Source: Rhizobium leguminosarum
GTDB taxonomy: Bacteria; Pseudomonadota; Alphaproteobacteria; Rhizobiales; Rhizobiaceae
Length of the DNA stretch: 64,000 nt
Direction of reading: 5' to 3'
Assembly: GCF_001679785.1 (NCBI RefSeq)
Contig: NZ_CP016293.1
Coordinates: 210,982 to 274,981, forward strand
A program made the position numbers and the translations under genes. Position 1 is the first letter of the stretch. Each line of letters begins with the position of its first letter. Below are positions 54,968 to 61,597 of the stretch, piece after piece. Under the pieces are notes generated by a model. It was not told where the DNA came from. It saw nothing but the letters and a program-made list of their open reading frames with translations, and searched no databases.

Positions 54968-56386
54968 TCAGTACAGCGGCAGGCCCTGCAGCGGCCAGAC
55001 GAGTGTGGCGAAGACGACTAGCAGCACCACGAAGGGCACAATCAGCCAACCGGCGAGCCGGAACAGGTCGGCCTGTCCGAAGGGGGGCGGATCCATCGCG
55101 CCGAATAGCGCTACCGGCTTGGCGGAGACCATCAGCGTTTGGCAAAAGCCGCTCGCCAACGTAACGACCATGACGAGATTGAGCGGGTCAACACCGAGGG
55201 CCGCGACCGGCAGGGCAAGCGCAGGTATGAGAATGGTCGCCCGCGCCGTGCGCGAGGTGATGACGAGGTGGGAAAGCGTCGCGACTACGGCAGCGAAAAA
55301 GACCAGGAGTGCGGGCGATGCCGCGATGCTGTTTCCGGCAAGGTCGACCATCCGCTCGGCCAGCACTTTCGCGGTGCCGGTCTCCAACAGCGCCTCGCCG
55401 ATGACGAGCGTGCCAGCGAGGAAGAGCAGGAGGTTCCATTCCACGCTCTTGAGTGCCGCCTTTAGCGGTAGGCCGGAGACCCTTTGGTTCGCCAACAGCA
55501 GGGCAGTGGCGATGCCGATGAGCGGCATGCCGATGCCGTGCATGGGCTGCGCTGCGAAGAACACGATCATCGCGCCGGTCACGGCGAGCACGGGCCATTG
55601 CTGGCGTGTTAAAGGGGTCAGGGCCTCGTCGGCGTTGCGCTCGGCGATCGCTATCGCCCGCTCCTCGCGGGTAAGAAAAAGACGCAGCAGCACGGCGCAG
55701 GCGAGCAGCGAGCATAGCAGCGAAAAGGGTCCGGCAAGCGCGATCCAGCCCAGGAAATCGGGCCCTTTCTCCTGCAGGCGCTCCATCATCCCGGCCGCGA
55801 CGAGGTGGGCACCAGCGCCGATCAGCGAAGCGCCGGCGGAGAGCAGGATGACCGAGGGAAAGAGCAGCGCGAGCGCCCGGTTGACCCGTGTATTGCCGAT
55901 CGCGGTGGCGAGACCAAGGTAGACCGGTGCCAGCATGGCGGCGCGCGCCGAGGTCGAGGGGATGATGAAGGCGGTGGCGAAGATCAAAAGCGTCAGCGCC
56001 CAGAACAAGCCTTGCACGGTGGCGAACCGGGCGAGCAGGCGACGGATAATTTGTTCGATTACGCCGACCTGACGCAGCACGCCGGCCACAACGAAGGCCG
56101 CCAGCATCAGCCAAACGATATCATTGCCGAGCGAGCGGTAAAGCACATCCTCGTCAATCGCGCCGACGACCGGCAGAAGAGCGGCGGCGGCGAGCGCCAC
56201 GGGCGTGTCCGGCAGGTCGAGGATGGTCCAGGCGGTGATCGTTGCGACGAAGACGGCGAGTGTCAGCTGCATCTTCAGGGTGAGGTCGTCGATCGCCAGG
56301 AAGATCAGCATAGCGCTGAAGGCGAGCACGATCGCCGCGACGATCTGCTTGACGCGGGCAAGCGGCACGGTGCGCTCGGTTGCCAT
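54968..56386 (-). CDS. SLC13/DASS-type permease
   Basis: The product has 472 residues and about twelve helices. The ATG at 56386 is used because the frame above it runs into the end of the neighbouring Ser/Asn-repeat gene. Two internal repeats each hold a family-like Ser/Thr turn (STSARAAM near residue 145 and TSRTARATI near residue 385), the sites of substrate and ion in divalent-anion/sodium symporters. Dicarboxylates, sulfate or related anions are likely substrates. The C-terminus has the PPPFGQADLFRLAG motif seen in this family. The ribosome site (GGGGAA) is moderate. Confidence 0.85.
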   Translation of the reverse strand: MATERTVPLARVKQIVAAIVLAFSAMLIFLAIDDLTLKMQLTLAVFVATITAWTILDLPDTPVALAAAALLPVVGAIDEDVLYRSLGNDIVWLMLAAFVVAGVLRQVGVIEQIIRRLLARFATVQGLFWALTLLIFATAFIIPSTSARAAMLAPVYLGLATAIGNTRVNRALALLFPSVILLSAGASLIGAGAHLVAAGMMERLQEKGPDFLGWIALAGPFSLLCSLLACAVLLRLFLTREERAIAIAERNADEALTPLTRQQWPVLAVTGAMIVFFAAQPMHGIGMPLIGIATALLLANQRVSGLPLKAALKSVEWNLLLFLAGTLVIGEALLETGTAKVLAERMVDLAGNSIAASPALLVFFAAVVATLSHLVITSRTARATILIPALALPVAALGVDPLNLVMVVTLASGFCQTLMVSAKPVALFGAMDPPPFGQADLFRLAGWLIVPFVVLLVVFATLVWPLQGLPLY

Positions 56387-56478
56387 AGAGGGTTCCCCAC
56401 GCCGGTTGGCGTGGGGGTCCAGAGGGGCGATTGCATATAGGGCCACGATCGCCCTCCTTTCGGGTTTCAGACTGAGCC

Positions 56479-56850
56479 TCAATCGTCGTCGGAGGACGAA
56501 TTTGACGAGGAATTGGAGGAAGAGTTCGAGTTTGAATTGCTCGAAGAGTTCGATGAACTGTTCGAGTTGGAGTTGCTCGAGGAATTGGAGCTGCTGTTTG
56601 AGCTCGAATTCGAATTGGAATTCGAGTTGGAATTCCGGGAGGAGTTCGACGAACTGTTGGAATTGCGGTTCGAGCTCCAGCTGCTGCGCCGGTCATCGTC
56701 CCGGTCGCGGTTATAGCGGGCGTGGCTCGCCTTGTTGCTTTGCGTCATCTTCTGCAAAAGGCGTGTGACCGGGTCATCGGCGATGGCGGGCACGGGTGCC
56801 GCGGCACCGACCACCAGGAACGCGCTCAGGATTGCGATGAACTTCTTCAT
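56479..56850 (-). CDS. Secreted Ser/Asn-repeat protein of unknown function
   Basis: A 123-residue protein starts with a typical signal peptide (MKKFIAILSAFLVVGAAAPV, cut near AIA-DD), then a short conserved-looking part (DDPVTRLLQKMTQSNKASHA) and a basic/acidic patch. From residue 56 to 120 it is almost only Ser and Asn, ending in three Asp. AAAGGAG lies at ideal distance before the ATG. The DNA alternates Asn and Ser codons with varied synonyms, so it is not a pure nucleotide repeat, which suggests selection on the protein. It lies behind an ECF-type promoter motif. No function is recognised; a sticky, glycosylated or self-associating surface tail is possible. Confidence 0.75.
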   Translation of the reverse strand: MKKFIAILSAFLVVGAAAPVPAIADDPVTRLLQKMTQSNKASHARYNRDRDDDRRSSWSSNRNSNSSSNSSRNSNSNSNSNSSSNSSSNSSSNSNSNSSSNSSSNSNSNSSSNSSSNSSSDDD

Positions 56851-56892
56851 GACGTTTCTCCTTTGAGTGACAGCCTCCTTGGCTGCGAGGGA

Positions 56893-56920
56893 GAAACGGC
56901 GGCGAGGGATGTTTATTCCT
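56893..56920 (-). promoter_or_regulatory. ECF-type promoter motif for the Ser/Asn-repeat gene
   Basis: On the minus strand GGAATAA (56919-56913) is followed after exactly 14 bases by CGTTTC (56898-56893). The spacer to the ATG is 42 bases. The same motif and spacing occur before three other genes of the locus. Confidence 0.75.
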
Positions 56921-57028
56921 CAAAAAACAGAAATATTTTCAATAGGATAATTTGAATCTGCAACACACGCGGAAGCACCGCCGCTGCGATGGGCAGCGAC
57001 GGCGAACCGGAAAATCCGTGTCAAAAAA

Positions 57029-57745
57029 CTATCGCTGCGCTCGGGCGAAGCGGCGGTACCAGCCGTCCGATGCGAGTGTCTTGCGCAGGATCGTCTTACG
57101 AACGGTGCCTTCCTCCGGGTTTTCGGTGCGGATGTCGGCGTCGAGGTCGGATGCGTCGCGGCGGAATGGAATGACCTGGACAATCGGTGTGCCGCGCTCC
57201 AGCATATGCAGGCCGTCCTCACCGGTGGCGAAGAAAGGGAAGTGGATTTCCGACTGGTAGGTGTCGGTATCCACGACCCCGGCAACGACCTCGAAGACGC
57301 CATTCGGTCGATTGAGCGGCGGCACGAACAGGCAGCTCCAGCCGGGCGGCGTACGGATGGTCCAATAATTGTGGAACTTGCACGGCGGCAGCGGCTCGCG
57401 CGGATTGCCAGCGACCTGATGGCTGGCATGGTTGCTGACGAGCGTGCGGTCGAAATCCCAACCGCAATCGACCGTTTTGCCATTGTCGGAGATTTCCATG
57501 CGTACGCTTGCCGCCAGCCCGATCACCCAGCCCGTCGCCATCGCGTCGAGGAAGGGCATGCAACGCTTCACGGTCAAGCCGCTGTTGTTGGATGAGACAT
57601 GCGCCTCATCGACGGCAGGCAGCCCGCGGAACCAGTCGGGCAGCGCCGTCTTGGCGCGCACGGGAGCGGGGATAACCCCCTCGTCCTCCTTGCGGCAGAG
57701 AAATGTCAATCGGGGCTGCGGTTTATTCAAAAAGGCCATTGTCAT
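57029..57745 (-). CDS. DUF6065-family protein
   Basis: The 238-residue protein matches the small family annotated as DUF6065, with FLCRKEDEGVIPAPVRAKTA near the start, PFLDAMATGWVIGLAASVRM in the middle and PPGWSCLFVPPLNRPNGVFE near residue 133. There is no signal peptide or membrane helix. The ATG at 57745 follows GGGAGA; a second ATG is two codons on. It has its own ECF-type promoter motif 29 bases upstream. The function is unknown. Similar proteins occur beside biosynthetic and stress genes in other bacteria, but I cannot verify that here. Confidence 0.75.
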   Translation of the reverse strand: MTMAFLNKPQPRLTFLCRKEDEGVIPAPVRAKTALPDWFRGLPAVDEAHVSSNNSGLTVKRCMPFLDAMATGWVIGLAASVRMEISDNGKTVDCGWDFDRTLVSNHASHQVAGNPREPLPPCKFHNYWTIRTPPGWSCLFVPPLNRPNGVFEVVAGVVDTDTYQSEIHFPFFATGEDGLHMLERGTPIVQVIPFRRDASDLDADIRTENPEEGTVRKTILRKTLASDGWYRRFARAQR

Positions 57746-57773
57746 CGCTGTTCTCCCGTCAATCGATGCGGGA

Positions 57774-57801
57774 TGAACGGCGCCCGGAAGGACTTATTCC
57801 C
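57774..57801 (-). promoter_or_regulatory. ECF-type promoter motif for the DUF6065 gene
   Basis: GGGAATAA (57801-57794) and CGTTCA (57779-57774) lie 14 bases apart on the minus strand. The ATG follows 28 bases after the -10 block. Confidence 0.78.
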
Positions 57802-57816
57802 TTTGATGGCAAATAT

Positions 57817-58548
57817 TCATTCAGGGGCCAGAACCTCTCGTTCCTCCTCAGGCGAAAGTGGTTCCCCAGCCTGGATCGAGGCCAGATAGGCGTCGATCGT
57901 CTCCTGTGACGAGGCAGGTACGTATCCGTCGGCTTTCGCAGATGTTAGTGCGAGCCGCGTCGCCCAGGCGCCGTTCTGCCGGCAAGCGACGGTGAGGGTG
58001 CTGCTTTTCGGCTGCTTCAGCTCATATTCGCGGCAGAGTTCGCCGCGTTCGTCGCGGAATGAGGCGACGACATGCAGCACTGTTTCCGGGGAAGACAGCG
58101 TCACGTCCCGACCAGACACCTCGCGATCGAGGACAGCGGCGATCTCTGCGCCGGAATTCGATGCAGACGGGTTTATGCGGCCCAGCGCAAAACCGACAAC
58201 GCCGGTCACGATCGCCACAAGACTTGCCGCGACCGGCACGAGCCAGCGCCGCATCGTCTGCTGCTGTTGTTTTGGACGGAAGGAAACGACGTTATCCTGC
58301 GGCTTTTGGTGCCGTACCTCATCCGCCATCCTGCGGACCGAAGCAAACAACGCCTCAGGCACCGGCTCGTCGATCAGGGGTTTCAGCGCGTCACCCACCA
58401 ACTGGCGGCTGTCGAGGAAGACGGCGAGGCGTTCGCAGAGCGCCTCGTTGCTAGCAAGTGCCTCTTCCAGCGCGCGGCTTTGCGTCTCGTCCAGTTCGCC
58501 ATCGGCAAATGCCATCAATGTTTCATCGTCAAAATCTTTCTTGCTCAT
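57817..58548 (-). CDS. Anti-sigma factor with one membrane helix
   Basis: The 243-residue protein has an N-terminal anti-sigma domain (DDETLMAFADGELDETQSRA near residue 7), which lacks the HxxxCxxC zinc site. One membrane helix follows at about residues 100-122 (WLVPVAASLVAIVTGVVGFA), then an extracytoplasmic domain of about 120 residues. It overlaps the ECF sigma gene by four bases (ATGA, 58545-58548), the normal pairing. It should hold the sigma factor at the inner membrane until an outside signal frees it. It also has its own ECF-type motif inside the sigma gene, suggesting negative feedback. Confidence 0.88.
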   Translation of the reverse strand: MSKKDFDDETLMAFADGELDETQSRALEEALASNEALCERLAVFLDSRQLVGDALKPLIDEPVPEALFASVRRMADEVRHQKPQDNVVSFRPKQQQQTMRRWLVPVAASLVAIVTGVVGFALGRINPSASNSGAEIAAVLDREVSGRDVTLSSPETVLHVVASFRDERGELCREYELKQPKSSTLTVACRQNGAWATRLALTSAKADGYVPASSQETIDAYLASIQAGEPLSPEEEREVLAPE

Positions 58549-59087
58549 AGAACGCCGCCTTTCGAATCGGGCGAACGTCTCTCGCCAAAACTTATTCCCG
58601 TCAGCTCCATCAGATTTTTCCGTGCGCGGGCAAGCCTGCTCATCACCGTGCCGATCGGGATAGCGAGAACCTCGGCGGCATCGCGGTAACTGAACTCCTC
58701 AACGCAGACAAGCACCAGCACTTCACGCTGTTCGGCCGGCAGCTTTTGGAGGGCGGCGGTCACTTCGAGCAGATCCATGCGCGCAAGCGATGCAGCCTCG
58801 CCGGAGGGAATCGACACATCGCGCGCATCCTCCAGATCTCCTTGGGGGCCGGCCGTTTTCTGGCGGCGCAGGTGGTCGATCCACAAATTGCGCAGAATGC
58901 GGAACATCCAGGCATCGAACCGGCTGCCGGGTACAAAGCTGTCGGCTGCGAGGATAGCGCGCTCGCAGGCCATCTGCACAAGGTCGTCTGCCAATTCCCG
59001 GGAACGGCACAGCGAGATCGCAAAACGCCTGAGGTTCGGCAGGAAGGCAACCAGCCGTTCGGGTACTGTCTGCGTGTCGTAGGTCAT
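58545..59087 (-). CDS. ECF-family RNA polymerase sigma factor
   Basis: The 180-residue protein (from the ATG at 59087; an in-frame GTG at 59102 adds five) has region 2 at about residues 18-85 (LADDLVQMACERAILAADSF, then WMFRILRNLWIDHLRR) and region 4 at about 115-165 (LPAEQREVLVLVCVEEFSYR, then AIPIGTVMSRLARARKNLM). It recognises extracytoplasmic-stress-type promoters and is paired with the downstream anti-sigma gene. It is divergent from the subtilase gene. No copy of the GGAATAA motif lies before its own start, so it may depend on another sigma factor. Confidence 0.93.
   Translation of the reverse strand: MTYDTQTVPERLVAFLPNLRRFAISLCRSRELADDLVQMACERAILAADSFVPGSRFDAWMFRILRNLWIDHLRRQKTAGPQGDLEDARDVSIPSGEAASLARMDLLEVTAALQKLPAEQREVLVLVCVEEFSYRDAAEVLAIPIGTVMSRLARARKNLMELTGISFGERRSPDSKGGVL
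58572..58599 (-). promoter_or_regulatory. ECF-type promoter motif inside the sigma gene, before the anti-sigma gene
   Basis: GGGAATAA (58599-58592) is followed after 14 bases by CGTTCG (58577-58572). It lies in the last codons of the sigma gene, 24 bases before the anti-sigma ATG. Confidence 0.65.
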
Positions 59088-59106
59088 TTCGCTTTTTCGC
59101 ACGCGA

Positions 59107-59134
59107 GGGAATAAGCTGTCGAGTCAAACGTATT
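59107..59134 (+). promoter_or_regulatory. ECF-type promoter motif for the subtilase gene
   Basis: GGGAATAA (59107-59114) and CGTATT (59129-59134) lie 14 bases apart on the plus strand, 72 bases before the subtilase ATG. Confidence 0.75.
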
Positions 59135-59206
59135 CTCGGGATAGTTTGATCGAAAGTGGCTTCTCGATCTGAGAATCCAATCGGAAACTGCCGCAGGAGA
59201 CCGACC

Positions 59207-60625
59207 ATGCTGCTTACAGTCAAGATTAAGTCATTGCGCCTCCTCGCTGCTGCAACTATCGGCGGGGTACTTACTGTTCTGCCCCTGCCGTTGGGTGACG
59301 CCGGGTTCACCATGCCCGCTGCGCTTGCCGATGACGATGATGGAGATGACGGCGGCAGTGGTGGTGGTGGTGGTGACGATAACGGCCGCGGTGGAGACCG
59401 TGACAATCCCGCATACCATCGGGGCGGAGGCGGCTTCCATGATCTGCGCTCGCTCTTTCGCTGGCCATCCCGCGAGCGTCGTACACCCATGCGCCGCGCA
59501 GCCTCGACGCCGGAACAGGCGCAAAACGAGCTCGTCGCGATTGGTCTTGACGAAGACGCGATTGCCGGATTGACCCAGGAGGGCTTTGCCGTTGAGGATC
59601 GCATCCAGGTTTCGCTCATCGGCAGCGAAATGGTGAGGCTCATCGTGCCGGCAGGCACGACGCTCGATTCGGCGCGCGCTGCCGTCGTGGCCCGCAGTGC
59701 GACGGCCGTGGTCGATCTCAACCATTTCTACCAGCCGCAATCGGAGAATAAGGCAGGCTGCTCGGGGGAGGGGTGCGCACTCGTCCGCGAGATCGTCGGG
59801 TGGCCGACCAGTGAGATCACCCGATGTGCCAAGCCGCCCCGCATCGGTCTCATCGACACGGCGATCAATATCGATCATGTGACCCTGACGAATACGCGGT
59901 TGGAGGTCATCCGCCTCAGCGAAGGGGAGGCGACAAAATCGGGCGCGCAGCATGGTACTGCCGTTGCTGCCCTTTTGATCGGTGCATCGGACAGCCGCGT
60001 CCCCGGGCTCCTGCCTGGAGCGGAACTCATCGCCGTCGATGCCTTTCAGCGCTCCGGAAAATCTGCGGATATCGCCAACATTTACGACCTCGTGCGGGCG
60101 CTGGATATGCTCGTTCAGCGCGACGTCAAGGTCGTCAACCTGAGCTTGACCGGCCCGGCGAACGCGGTGCTCGAAAAATCCGTGAAAGCGGCGACTGAAA
60201 GCGGGATGATCCTGGTGGCCGCCGCCGGCAATGATGGCCCGAACGCAAAGCCTGTTTACCCTGCGGCCTATGACGAAGTGATTGCCGTGACGGCAGTTGA
60301 CAAGGGGCGCAACCCTTATCGCCGTGCCGTGCGTGGCGATTATATTGACATTGCCGCTCCTGGCGTGGGGGTCTGGACTGCGGCGTCCATCTCCGGCGCC
60401 CGACAAAAAACCGGCACATCCTTCGCCGCGCCCTTCATCACGGCGGCGGTCTCGGTGCTGATCGCTGGCGATCCTGATATGTCGCACGAAAGTCTGGAGG
60501 CAAAGATAAGGCAATTTACCGACGACATTGGGAAGCCAGGGAAAGACCCGGTGTTCGGGTGGGGGCTTCTAAACGCAAGCAGGCTTTGTGAAAGCATAAG
60601 CGACACTAAGCCATCGGCGTTGTGA
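59207..60625 (+). CDS. Secreted subtilisin-like (S8) serine protease
   Basis: The ATG at 59207 follows AGGAGA and gives 472 residues with a signal region (residues about 8-40, ending ALA-DD), an Asp/Gly-rich low-complexity linker (about 41-65), a pro-region, and the S8 catalytic domain. The triad can be seen: Asp in IGLIDTAIN near residue 220, His in QHGTAVAALLIG near 250 and Ser in GTSFAAPFI near 405, with the oxyanion Asn in AAAGNDGPN near 350. It should act outside the cytoplasm. It is divergent from the ECF sigma gene and carries the same promoter motif, so it is a likely regulon member. Confidence 0.92.
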   Translation: MLLTVKIKSLRLLAAATIGGVLTVLPLPLGDAGFTMPAALADDDDGDDGGSGGGGGDDNGRGGDRDNPAYHRGGGGFHDLRSLFRWPSRERRTPMRRAASTPEQAQNELVAIGLDEDAIAGLTQEGFAVEDRIQVSLIGSEMVRLIVPAGTTLDSARAAVVARSATAVVDLNHFYQPQSENKAGCSGEGCALVREIVGWPTSEITRCAKPPRIGLIDTAINIDHVTLTNTRLEVIRLSEGEATKSGAQHGTAVAALLIGASDSRVPGLLPGAELIAVDAFQRSGKSADIANIYDLVRALDMLVQRDVKVVNLSLTGPANAVLEKSVKAATESGMILVAAAGNDGPNAKPVYPAAYDEVIAVTAVDKGRNPYRRAVRGDYIDIAAPGVGVWTAASISGARQKTGTSFAAPFITAAVSVLIAGDPDMSHESLEAKIRQFTDDIGKPGKDPVFGWGLLNASRLCESISDTKPSAL

Positions 60626-60891
60626 CCCAGCTGCCCGCTTCACGATCTGTTGACACGAACGATTATGGTTAACAGAGTGTAACGGAAATAAAGGCCGAAA
60701 TAGTTTCTGGTTGGCAGCTTCCGGCTTTCGGATCAGAGGGTTAGGGCCGAGAAAATTTTGAGAGACGGAAGAGCCCCGCAGGCGATGATCGACCAAGCCG
60801 ATTCATGGAAAAAACACTACATCCCAGCAGTTGACGCGAAACGCTTTTTGACGATACGGCAAGCGACGGCGCGAATGGCGATGGTCAGGCG

Positions 60892-61482
60892 ATGGAGGCG
60901 GAAGAGCTGCGGAGCATGGGTTTGAAACGGGCGATGGATTTTTTCTTGGCTTTGATCGCGTCGGTGGTCCTGCTCGTTCCAATCCTTGTCGTCGCTCTTT
61001 GTGTTCGCCTTACCTCGCCGGGACCGGTCCTCTATTGGTCAAAACGTGTCGGCCGTTTCAATCAGATCTTCCTGATGCCGAAATTTCGCAGCATGCGCAT
61101 CGACACACCGACGGTTGCCACGCATCTGCTCGAAAATCCGGATCGGTTTCTGACACCCATCGGCTCGTTTCTGCGCAAATCCAGTCTCGACGAACTGCCA
61201 CAGCTCTGGTGCATTATCGAGGGGAAGATGAGTTTCGTCGGCCCGCGGCCGGCACTCTACAATCAATATGATCTGATAGAGTTGCGGACGGCCCATGGTG
61301 TCGACAAGCTCCTGCCCGGACTGACCGGGTGGGCGCAGATCAATGGCCGGGACGAATTGCCGATTCCGGAGAAGGTAAAATTCGATGTCGAATATCTCGA
61401 ACGCCGCTCGTTCGGCTTCGACATAAGCATCCTGTTTATGACGGCCGAGAAGGTCATTCGCCGTAAGGGAATAAGGCATTAA
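60892..61482 (+). CDS. ExoY/PssA-type undecaprenyl-phosphate sugar phosphotransferase
   Basis: The 196-residue enzyme is the short form of the bacterial sugar transferase family, with one N-terminal helix (about residues 14-40) and the conserved cytoplasmic core: LTSPGPVLYWSKRVGR, PKFRSMRIDT, SSLDELPQLWCIIEGKMSFV, GPRPAL and LPGLTGWAQINGRDE. It loads the first sugar phosphate onto undecaprenyl phosphate for surface polysaccharide synthesis. An ATG at 60916 is an alternative start. Next to a WbpM/CapD-like dehydratase it resembles the R. etli O-antigen start pair (WreU/WreV), which is an inference. The 266 bases before it hold only promoter-like sequence. Confidence 0.9.
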   Translation: MEAEELRSMGLKRAMDFFLALIASVVLLVPILVVALCVRLTSPGPVLYWSKRVGRFNQIFLMPKFRSMRIDTPTVATHLLENPDRFLTPIGSFLRKSSLDELPQLWCIIEGKMSFVGPRPALYNQYDLIELRTAHGVDKLLPGLTGWAQINGRDELPIPEKVKFDVEYLERRSFGFDISILFMTAEKVIRRKGIRH

Positions 61483-61597
61483 GCTACCATAGATAAGCGG
61501 TGCGGGAGACCTTACTTTTCGATTATTTCAGTTGCGCTCGTTGCAGAAAATGACAAGAAGGTGATTGTCTGATTGATCCGCGAGACGCTGGTAAGCA

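Noticed and set aside
56513..56716. Plus-strand frame with Glu/Phe/Leu repeats (EFELEF-type)
   Set aside because: It is the complement of the Ser/Asn-repeat tail. It has no signal peptide or ribosome site, while the minus-strand frame has both.
61470..61496. Another GGAATAA at the end of the sugar transferase gene
   Set aside because: The base run 14 positions later is ATAG, not CGT, and no start follows, so it does not fit the ECF motif.
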